From positions 1 to 5,252 of the forward strand of contig CALPVM020000177.1 of NCBI GenBank assembly GCA_943327015.2: 5,252 bases of DNA. The letters run 5' to 3'. The number at the start of each line of letters is the position of its first letter. Within the stretch, counting starts at the first letter, position 1. Positions 1 to 4,571 of the stretch are shown here, one piece after another. Position numbers and translations under genes: made by a program. The notes beneath the pieces were generated by a model, which ran no database searches, had not been told where the DNA came from, and was given only the letters and a program-made list of their open reading frames with translations. The DNA comes from Akkermansia muciniphila (GTDB taxonomy: Bacteria > Pseudomonadota > Gammaproteobacteria > Burkholderiales > Burkholderiaceae_C).

Positions 1-135
1 AAAAGATAAGGCCTCAGCCCCTGGTCGGTCGTGCTGCAACAAATGAAACGCCATGCGCTGGGCCGATTTAACACCCACACCGGGCAGGCGACGAAGCGCC
101 TGAATCAGTAGCTGCAGCGACTGGGCATCAGCCAT
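1..135 (-). CDS. recR: Recombination mediator RecR, N-terminal fragment
   Basis: RecR works with RecO (and RecF) to load RecA onto SSB-coated gapped DNA; it acts in the cytoplasm as a ring-shaped DNA clamp. Only the first 45 codons are in the window, and the gene runs off the left edge in frame. The visible part starts MADAQSLQLL and contains the helix-hairpin-helix DNA-binding motif at about residues 17-29 (LPGVGVKSAQRMA), followed by FHLLQHD, both hallmarks of the family. The position after GVG is Val, where Pro is the common residue. The Cys4 zinc motif and Toprim domain of the roughly 200-aa protein would lie outside the window. The ATG lies 18 nt after the ybaB stop and has only a weak, distant GGGAA upstream, so translational coupling to ybaB is likely. 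Identification is firm; completeness cannot be judged. Confidence 0.95.
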   Translation of the reverse strand, partial: MADAQSLQLLIQALRRLPGVGVKSAQRMAFHLLQHDRPGAEALSF

Positions 136-144
136 AAAAGCGTA

Positions 145-166
145 GTTCCCGGTTTAGAACGGGAAC
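145..166 (-). promoter_or_regulatory. Hairpin over ybaB stop and recR ribosome-binding region
   Basis: A perfect 7-bp inverted repeat (gttcccg at 145-151, cgggaac at 160-166 on the plus strand) encloses an 8-nt loop. In the mRNA, the 5' arm is made of the last Phe-Pro codons of ybaB, the TAA stop falls in the loop, and the 3' arm contains GGGAA, the only Shine-Dalgarno-like sequence before recR (about 10 nt from the ATG). A ribosome finishing ybaB would melt the stem and expose it, which is the usual geometry for translational coupling. It is not followed by a U tract, so a terminator reading is unlikely. The pairing is seen directly; the function is inferred. Confidence 0.45.
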
Positions 167-486
167 TTCATACCCGCAGGCATACCGGGTATACCAGCGG
201 TAAATTTACCCATTTTTTCAGATGCTGTAGCTTCGGCCTTGTGCAAGGCTGCGTTAAATGCTGCAGCAACCAAGTCTTCCAGCATGTCTTTGTCCTCGGC
301 CAGCAGGCTGGGGTCGATAGTGATGCGCTTGACATCGTGTTTGCAAGTCATAACCACCTTAACCAAACCGGCACCGGATTCGCCAGTAACCTCGATGGTA
401 CCCAATTCGTCCTGGGCTTTTTTCATATTGTCTTGCATAGTCTGCGCTTGCTTCATCAAGCCTGCCAGTTGACCTTTATTAAACAT
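154..486 (-). CDS. ybaB: YbaB/EbfC family nucleoid-associated protein
   Basis: Small DNA-binding protein of the YbaB/EbfC family, which forms dimers that bind DNA as nucleoid-associated proteins. At 110 aa it matches the usual length of about 105-110. It begins MFNKGQLAGLMKQAQTMQ, the typical amphipathic first helix (about residues 6-28). The conserved strand region VTGESGAGLVKV follows (33-44), then IDPSLL (57-62) and the second helix with DLVAAAFNAA (71-80). The Gly/Met-rich tail ends in KFPF, close to the KMPF ending of the E. coli protein. The ATG is preceded by a good ribosome-binding site (AAAGGA, 5 nt away). The gene lies 38 nt downstream of dnaX and 18 nt upstream of recR, the conserved dnaX-ybaB-recR order, so one transcript is expected. 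It is often linked to recombination/repair because of this neighbourhood, but its exact role in this organism cannot be read from sequence. Confidence 0.96.
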   Translation of the reverse strand: MFNKGQLAGLMKQAQTMQDNMKKAQDELGTIEVTGESGAGLVKVVMTCKHDVKRITIDPSLLAEDKDMLEDLVAAAFNAALHKAEATASEKMGKFTAGIPGMPAGMKFPF

Positions 487-491
487 GTTTT

Positions 492-497
492 TCCTTT
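492..497 (-). promoter_or_regulatory. Ribosome-binding site of ybaB
   Basis: The mRNA reads AAAGGA followed by AAAAC and the ATG of ybaB. This gives a 5-nt spacing and the best Shine-Dalgarno match among the three operon genes. It fixes the ybaB start at 486. Confidence 0.75.
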
Positions 498-524
498 GAA
501 ATTTGAGTAAAGTTTTGCGTAGTT

Positions 525-2342
525 TTACAACGGTTTGATGGTTCCGGGAATTATTTTCGCGCCAAAGTCGCGCACCATGACTTGCACAAATGGGTTATTG
601 TGGATGATTTGTTCCGCCAGCGCTTGTTTTTCTGCAGCAACTGCAGCATTACGACGCTGCGGATTATCCGTGACACGCCCCACCTCTACCGACAATTGGA
701 CATCAAAACCTGCTTTTTGAAGTGCTTGCGCCAAACGATCTCGATTTCCTGCACTATTAAGCGACTCACGCTCAATGCGTAACTGCCAGCGGTCTGTGTC
801 GCGAGCCACCAATTGTGATTGCAAAGCCAGTTCGCGTACCAGCGCACTAATGGCTTCGGCACCAATCAGCTGTTGCACTGTAGTGTGCCAAAAATCACCC
901 TCAGCCGTAGGTTCTAAGTCCTTAACAGGAGCAGCAGGCGCATCCAAATGCGACTCCGCTGGCTTCTTCACCGGAAGTGCACGCAGTGCAACCGGTGATG
1001 GTGCTGGCGCTGATGGGGATGGAGTAGGCGCAGAGGGAGATGTTGATGGCGGTGCGGACTGATCCCTCACCGGTAACGACCGCACAACCACAGGCTGCGG
1101 CGCGACTACCGACGCTGCGTTTACGACAGGATCTGCCGTAACTACGGATTTAACAGTATGTATTGCTGTAGCGGGTTGGGTGGGAGCTAAATTATTTAAA
1201 GTTTTTTTTTCAGCCGAAGTATGTGCTTGCTTGGGTTTGAACGCCAGCAAGCGCAGCAGCACCATAGTGAGCGCCGCATATTCATCAGGAGCAAGACCCA
1301 AATCGGCACGCCCATGCAGGCACATGCTGTACAGCAGATGGGTTTCGTCTGCAGGCATTAACCCGGAAAGGCGACTAATATGCACAACATCGGGATCAGA
1401 GTCGTCAACTGACTGAGCAGCAGAACTCGCAGCCATAGTTTGCAGCACCGCCATACGCTGCAATATAGTGGACATTTCTTCCAGTGTTGAAGCGGCATTC
1501 AAACCATTCAGGCGCAAGGTTTCTACGGTGTCAATAACGGCCTTGCCATCGGCACTTGCCAAGGCTTCAATGATCTGAAAAACGTAAGAGCGGTCTACAC
1601 TGCCCAGCATCTGGCGCACGCTGAGCTCTTGCAATTGGCCGGAACCAAAGGCAATGGCCTGATCGGTCAGACTTAGGGCATCACGCATTGAACCACGCGC
1701 TGCACGCGACAACAAACGCAAAGCTTGTACTTCGGCCGGCACTTGCTCAACATCCAATACCTGCGCCAGATGCTCCCGAATGGTCTCCGGCGCCATAGGT
1801 CGCAGGTTGAACTGCAGGCAGCGCGACAGCACTGTAACTGGCACTTTTTGCGGGTCGGTGGTGGCCAGTACAAACTTCAGGTAGGCAGGTGGCTCTTCCA
1901 GTGTTTTAAGCATGGAGTTAAACGCATGCGTGGTGAGCATGTGCACTTCGTCAATCATGAACACCTTAAAGCGCCCCTGCACCGGTTTATAGACCGCTTG
2001 TTCCAGCAGCGACTGAACCTCGTCCACCCCACGGTTGGAGGCTGCATCCAACTCGGTGTAATCGACAAATCGACCACTGTCGATATCCCGGCAAGCCTGA
2101 CATACACCACAGGGCGTGGCAGTAATACCACCCTGACCATCAGCCCCTTGGCAATTCAGCGACTTGGCCAAAATGCGCGACACGGTAGTTTTACCCACGC
2201 CACGTGTGCCGGTAAAGAGGTAAGCGTGGTGCAGACGTTGTGTAGTTAGCGCGTTAGTGAGGGCTTGAACGACGTGATCCTGCCCTACCATTTCGGTAAA
2301 GTTGCGGGGACGGTACTTTCGGGCGAGCACAAGGTAGGACAT
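525..2342 (-). CDS. dnaX: DNA polymerase III subunit tau/gamma (clamp loader ATPase)
   Basis: Encodes the 605-aa tau protein, the AAA+ motor of the clamp loader that places the beta clamp on primed DNA and ties polymerase cores to the replisome. Visible in order: N-terminal MSYLVLARKYRP; Walker A GTRGVGKTT (45-53); four zinc-binding cysteines C64, C78, C81, C84; Walker B VFMIDEVH (127-134); sensor 1 with ATTDP (160-164); SRC with the arginine finger (173-175); sensor 2 GSMRDALSL (217-225). The collar domain III follows to about residue 370, then a Pro/Ala/Ser-rich linker (about 380-480) and the C-terminal tau-specific domain (about 482-605), which in the family binds the polymerase alpha subunit. 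An A9 run at codons 378-381 should give a gamma form of about 381-383 aa. The start is certain from conservation, yet the ribosome-binding site is poor: AGGG lies only one base from the ATG. It is first in the operon with ybaB and recR. Confidence 0.98.
   Translation of the reverse strand: MSYLVLARKYRPRNFTEMVGQDHVVQALTNALTTQRLHHAYLFTGTRGVGKTTVSRILAKSLNCQGADGQGGITATPCGVCQACRDIDSGRFVDYTELDAASNRGVDEVQSLLEQAVYKPVQGRFKVFMIDEVHMLTTHAFNSMLKTLEEPPAYLKFVLATTDPQKVPVTVLSRCLQFNLRPMAPETIREHLAQVLDVEQVPAEVQALRLLSRAARGSMRDALSLTDQAIAFGSGQLQELSVRQMLGSVDRSYVFQIIEALASADGKAVIDTVETLRLNGLNAASTLEEMSTILQRMAVLQTMAASSAAQSVDDSDPDVVHISRLSGLMPADETHLLYSMCLHGRADLGLAPDEYAALTMVLLRLLAFKPKQAHTSAEKKTLNNLAPTQPATAIHTVKSVVTADPVVNAASVVAPQPVVVRSLPVRDQSAPPSTSPSAPTPSPSAPAPSPVALRALPVKKPAESHLDAPAAPVKDLEPTAEGDFWHTTVQQLIGAEAISALVRELALQSQLVARDTDRWQLRIERESLNSAGNRDRLAQALQKAGFDVQLSVEVGRVTDNPQRRNAAVAAEKQALAEQIIHNNPFVQVMVRDFGAKIIPGTIKPL
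963..1091 (-). repeat. DnaX linker: Pro/Ser/Ala-rich tract between two copies of a basic LPV motif
   Basis: The tau linker (residues 418-460) contains VVVRSLPVRD (418-427; 1062-1091) and VALRALPVKK (451-460; 963-992). They flank a low-complexity tract of Ser, Ala, Pro and Thr (429-450; 993-1058). The two decapeptides share V, R, LPV and a basic residue after V, but use different codons in most positions, so this is an old or selected similarity rather than a recent DNA duplication. In E. coli tau the equivalent region (domain IV) contacts DnaB helicase. Whether these motifs bind a partner is not known from sequence. Confidence 0.4.
1192..1211 (-). other. dnaX: Slippery A9 site producing the gamma form of DnaX
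   Basis: The mRNA reads GAA AAA AAA ACT at codons 378-381, an uninterrupted run of nine A (plus strand T at 1202-1210). One extra A, or a -1 shift, gives codons for Asn-Phe-Lys and then TAA (1192-1194), making about 383 residues. One missing A, or a +1 shift, gives Leu and then TAA (1196-1198), making 381 residues. Both non-zero frames therefore stop within four codons. The site lies just after the collar domain, where gamma ends in other bacteria. E. coli uses an AAAAAAG ribosomal frameshift; Thermus thermophilus dnaX uses transcriptional slippage on nine A. I see no clear upstream Shine-Dalgarno stimulator and no strong stem close downstream, which favours slippage. Confidence 0.75.
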
Positions 2343-2351
2343 ACCCTAATT

Positions 2352-2369
2352 CTAAGGCTCATACTGCAT
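2352..2369 (-). other. Possible five-codon leader ORF in the dnaX 5' leader
   Basis: An ATG 27 nt upstream of dnaX, in the same frame, opens a reading frame for Met-Gln-Tyr-Glu-Pro that ends at TAG and is followed by a second in-frame TAG before the dnaX ATG. Its own ribosome-binding site is weak (GGA only 2 nt away). It could be chance. It is listed because dnaX itself has no well-placed Shine-Dalgarno sequence, and re-initiation would be one way around that. Confidence 0.15.
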
Positions 2370-2422
2370 GTTCCGAATTAAATATCAGCATAATGCACTA
2401 CGCTATCCTACAATGTCGACAA

Positions 2423-2434
2423 ATCAAATTTGAT
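2423..2434. promoter_or_regulatory. 12-bp perfect palindrome in the divergent intergenic region
   Basis: ATCAAATTTGAT is a perfect inverted repeat between dnaX and the diguanylate cyclase gene, overlapping the first bases of the candidate -35 box of the cyclase promoter. It could be an operator. Short AT-rich palindromes also arise by chance, so confidence is low. Confidence 0.25.
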
Positions 2435-2458
2435 ATTTACACCATTGCCCTCTTTTAT
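2430..2458 (+). promoter_or_regulatory. Candidate sigma70 promoter of the diguanylate cyclase gene
   Basis: TTGATA (2430-2435, five of six to the -35 consensus) is followed after 17 bp by TTTTAT (2453-2458, four of six to the -10 consensus). Transcription would start near 2465, leaving a leader of about 25-40 nt. No comparably good promoter was found for dnaX on the other strand of this region. Confidence 0.4.
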
Positions 2459-2487
2459 GGCTGCTTTCATTACCGAAACAAAGAATT

Positions 2488-2503
2488 TGTTTGGAGACAA
2501 ACA
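2488..2503 (+). promoter_or_regulatory. Translation-start hairpin presenting GGAG in a GAGA loop
   Basis: TGTTTG (2488-2493), GAGA and CAAACA (2498-2503) form a 6-bp stem closed by a GNRA-type tetraloop. The GGAG ribosome-binding sequence (2493-2496) sits at the top of it. GGAG lies exactly 6 nt before an in-frame ATT at 2503, the ideal spacing for a start codon. The conventional alternative, TTG at 2491, is inside this stem and has no Shine-Dalgarno sequence upstream. Confidence 0.35.
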
Positions 2504-4410
2504 TTCTTAAGTTTGTGTCTATCTGCTGTTGGCTTTTCTTTGTCCTGTGGACTACTCCGGGTTCCGCGCAGGTGGGAGACTCGTTTTCCAATGCTGCATT
2601 GTTTCCGGTCTACCAAGCATCAGACCAAAGCACAAAGCGCATCGAAGTAGGCACACGCGTTGGGCTTTTGATAGACCGTACATCAGCTATCAGCATAGAC
2701 CAAGCGATGGAACCATTCAGAATATGGCAGCCCATTAAAACCAAAACACCCAACTTTGGCTTTACCCACAACGCCTACTGGCTCAGGTTTCAAATAAACA
2801 ACGAAACCGAGCACCAGCTAACCCGTTATGTTGAGCTACCCATATCATTTATTGATGAAGTTCATATATACCACTACAAAGACAGCCAGCAGAAAGCCAA
2901 ATTTATATTGGGCGACAACTACCCCTTTGAACAGCGTCCCTATCGGCACCCGAATTTTGTAGCCCCGCTAGAACTCGCGCCAGGTCTTAACCAAGTGTAT
3001 GTGCGGCTAGCTTCTTCTGGCACCATAGAGGCGCCGTTACGTATTTGGGAGCCGCAAAGCTTTTATGAAGAAAGCAATGATTTCAATCTGATGCAGGGTG
3101 GATTAGCAGGTATTTTGCTCATCATGATGGCCTATAACCTTGTGGTGTACTTTATTACCCGTGATACAAGCTATCTTTTTTACGTGGGGTTTGTAGCGAG
3201 CTTCTTCTTTTTCCACTTTAGCTTAAACGGCTTTGCTTTTGCTTACCTGTGGCCAGATTTTGTAGGCTGGAATAATTTTGCAGTATCGACCTTCATAGCC
3301 TCCACTGAGCTATTTGCTTGCTTGTTTGCTATTAACTTTCTTAAGCTGTCACGCTTTTCTAAGCCTGCGTATTACATCATGAAGTTTCTTGCTGCCTTTA
3401 GCGGTGTACTTCTGGTTTTAACTTTCATTTTGCCCTACAGCATAACCATACGCCTTGGTTCTGCGGCTGTTTTTCCTGTATCCATTCTTTCCTTGGCGTT
3501 TGGCTACTGGCGCTGGTGGAAAGGTGCCAAATTTGCCCGCATTTATTGCTTAGCATGGACGGCTATTCTGGTGGGCGTGGGTATTTTAGTATCTGGCAAA
3601 TATGGGCTGATTCCTTCCAACGTTTACCTGAACATGTCACACGAAATTGGTGCTGTGTTATTGGTGTTGCTGCTCTCTATTACGTTGGCCGATCGTATTA
3701 ACCACGACCGCAAACTGCGCATACGCGCCCATGCTGTAGCGTTAGCCCACGAACGCCGGTCACGCTCTGCCCAGGAAGCTCTTATTAAATCAAAAGAAGA
3801 AGCCAATATGCGTCTGGAGCAGCGGGTCAAGGAACGCACGATTGACCTGAATAAAACCATGCATCAACTTAAACTGGCCAATGACCAGTTGCAACTTTTA
3901 GCCAAAACCGATGGCCTGACCAAGGTGAATAACCGCGCCTTCTTTGACAAGGCTTTTCAGGAAGAGTACCGGCGTGTTTTACGCATGAAAGTTCCGCTCG
4001 CACTGATTATTCTGGATATTGATTTTTTCAAGAAAATTAACGATACCTACGGACACCCCGGCGGCGATGCTTGTCTGCGTGCTATGGCCAACTTAATACA
4101 ACCCAAGGTCAATCGGGCGGGAGATGTTCTGGCGCGTTTTGGTGGCGAAGAATTTGTTATTCTTTTAAACGACTGCAGCCTGGAAAATGCCGTGAAGCTG
4201 GCAGAAACGCTACGCAAAGATGTGCAAAAACTGATCGTACCTTTTGAGGGGCAAAATATCCGCTTTACTGCCAGTTTTGGTGTTGCATGCGGACTGCCCG
4301 ACACCACGTTTACTCCTGATGATTTGCTGGCCAATGCAGACAAAGCACTGTACCAAGCCAAGCGTGATGGTCGCAACTGTGTAAAAACCTTGGCTGATTG
4401 CACATCCTGA
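2491..4410 (+). CDS. Membrane diguanylate cyclase, 7TMR-DISM type with GGEEF domain
   Basis: Predicted inner-membrane sensor enzyme making c-di-GMP from two GTP. Order over 639 aa: a signal peptide (hydrophobic 8-20, likely cut after PGSA, 26); a periplasmic 7TMR-DISMED2-like domain (about 50-190, with NAYWLRF and YVRLASSG); a 7TMR-DISM membrane domain with seven hydrophobic segments between about 201 and 400; a charged coiled coil (about 405-470); a GGDEF domain (about 470-635). The catalytic domain looks active: TDGLTKVNNRAFF, metal-binding D509 in LDIDFFKKIND, GHPGGD (521-526) and GGEEF (551-555). The inhibitory I-site RxxD is intact as R542-A-G-D545, so product feedback is expected. The start is uncertain. 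The frame is open from a stop at 2431 with no ATG; TTG at 2491 is a conventional choice, while ATT at 2503 has a well-spaced GGAG and gives a neater signal peptide. It is a single-gene unit, divergent from dnaX. The ligand is unknown. Confidence 0.93.
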   Translation: METNILKFVSICCWLFFVLWTTPGSAQVGDSFSNAALFPVYQASDQSTKRIEVGTRVGLLIDRTSAISIDQAMEPFRIWQPIKTKTPNFGFTHNAYWLRFQINNETEHQLTRYVELPISFIDEVHIYHYKDSQQKAKFILGDNYPFEQRPYRHPNFVAPLELAPGLNQVYVRLASSGTIEAPLRIWEPQSFYEESNDFNLMQGGLAGILLIMMAYNLVVYFITRDTSYLFYVGFVASFFFFHFSLNGFAFAYLWPDFVGWNNFAVSTFIASTELFACLFAINFLKLSRFSKPAYYIMKFLAAFSGVLLVLTFILPYSITIRLGSAAVFPVSILSLAFGYWRWWKGAKFARIYCLAWTAILVGVGILVSGKYGLIPSNVYLNMSHEIGAVLLVLLLSITLADRINHDRKLRIRAHAVALAHERRSRSAQEALIKSKEEANMRLEQRVKERTIDLNKTMHQLKLANDQLQLLAKTDGLTKVNNRAFFDKAFQEEYRRVLRMKVPLALIILDIDFFKKINDTYGHPGGDACLRAMANLIQPKVNRAGDVLARFGGEEFVILLNDCSLENAVKLAETLRKDVQKLIVPFEGQNIRFTASFGVACGLPDTTFTPDDLLANADKALYQAKRDGRNCVKTLADCTS

Positions 4411-4438
4411 GCCAACACCTTACAAAATTTACTCCAAA

Positions 4439-4451
4439 CAACTTGAAGTTG
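4439..4451. promoter_or_regulatory. Palindrome overlapping the ffs -35 box
   Basis: CAACTTGAAGTTG is a perfect 6-bp inverted repeat around one central base, and it covers the TTGAAG -35 element of the SRP RNA promoter. It could be an operator or simply chance. No known regulator site is recognised. Confidence 0.2.
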
Positions 4452-4470
4452 GCACTTGCGCCCTTACAAT
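4443..4470 (+). promoter_or_regulatory. Candidate sigma70 promoter of the SRP RNA gene
   Basis: TTGAAG (4443-4448) is separated by 16 bp from TACAAT (4465-4470, five of six to the -10 consensus). The predicted start, 8 nt after the -10 box, is G4478, which is exactly the first base of the terminal stem of the RNA. The agreement between promoter geometry and RNA 5' end supports both calls. Confidence 0.6.
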
Positions 4471-4477
4471 ACTTATT

Positions 4478-4571
4478 GACGGGCCTTCCCGCATGGTGAA
4501 GCGGCCAACCGGGTCAGGTGGGGAACCAAGCAGCCCTAACTGTGAAGCTAGTGCCGGGGTCAAGGCTCGTC
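4478..4571 (+). ncRNA. ffs: Signal recognition particle RNA (4.5S RNA, small bacterial type)
   Basis: RNA component of the signal recognition particle. It binds Ffh and the receptor FtsY to deliver nascent membrane proteins to the translocon. The diagnostic apical domain is present: GGTCAGGT (4512-4519), a GGAA tetraloop (4522-4525) closed by two G-C pairs, then AAGCAGCC (4528-4535), which form the conserved symmetric internal loop recognised by the Ffh M domain. The ends pair: GACGGGCCTT (4478-4487) matches AAGGCTCGTC (4562-4571) over 10 bp with one G-U. The resulting long hairpin is about 94 nt, somewhat shorter than the 114-nt E. coli RNA but normal for the small type. The two pairs below the tetraloop are GG/CC where E. 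coli has CC/GG, a compensatory change that supports a functional RNA. The 3' end overlaps the 3' end of the convergent flavoprotein gene. The exact mature ends are inferred from pairing. Confidence 0.92.

Noticed and set aside
145..166. The hairpin between ybaB and recR as an intrinsic terminator.
   Set aside because: The stem is followed by TACGCTTTT and the recR ATG rather than a U tract, and recR must be transcribed in this conserved operon.
140..524. The 8-bp sequence GCGTAGTT occurring in both operon spacers (140-147 and 517-524).
   Set aside because: Two copies of an 8-mer with no inverted symmetry and different contexts is weak evidence; no role is supported.
1174..1187. G-quadruplex next to the dnaX A9 site (GGG TT GGG T GGG on the plus strand) as a slippage stimulator.
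   Set aside because: Only three G-tracts are present; an intramolecular quadruplex needs four.
1725..2249. A 174-codon plus-strand open frame opposite dnaX.
   Set aside because: It lies wholly antisense to the conserved AAA+ region of dnaX, its translation shows no recognisable domain, and long antisense frames are common opposite conserved coding sequence.
2423..2434. FNR/CRP-type site from the TTGAT and ATCAA half-sites.
   Set aside because: An FNR box is TTGAT, four bases, ATCAA. Here the halves are in the inverted order (ATCAA then TTGAT) with two bases between them, so it does not match.
4047..4418. A 123-codon minus-strand open frame opposite the GGDEF domain.
   Set aside because: It mirrors strongly conserved codons of the cyclase; no ribosome-binding site or family resemblance was seen.
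4411..4453. GCCAAC (4411-4416) pairing with GTTGGC (4448-4453) as a terminator for the cyclase gene.
   Set aside because: The loop would be 31 nt and no T run follows; the second arm lies in the ffs promoter.
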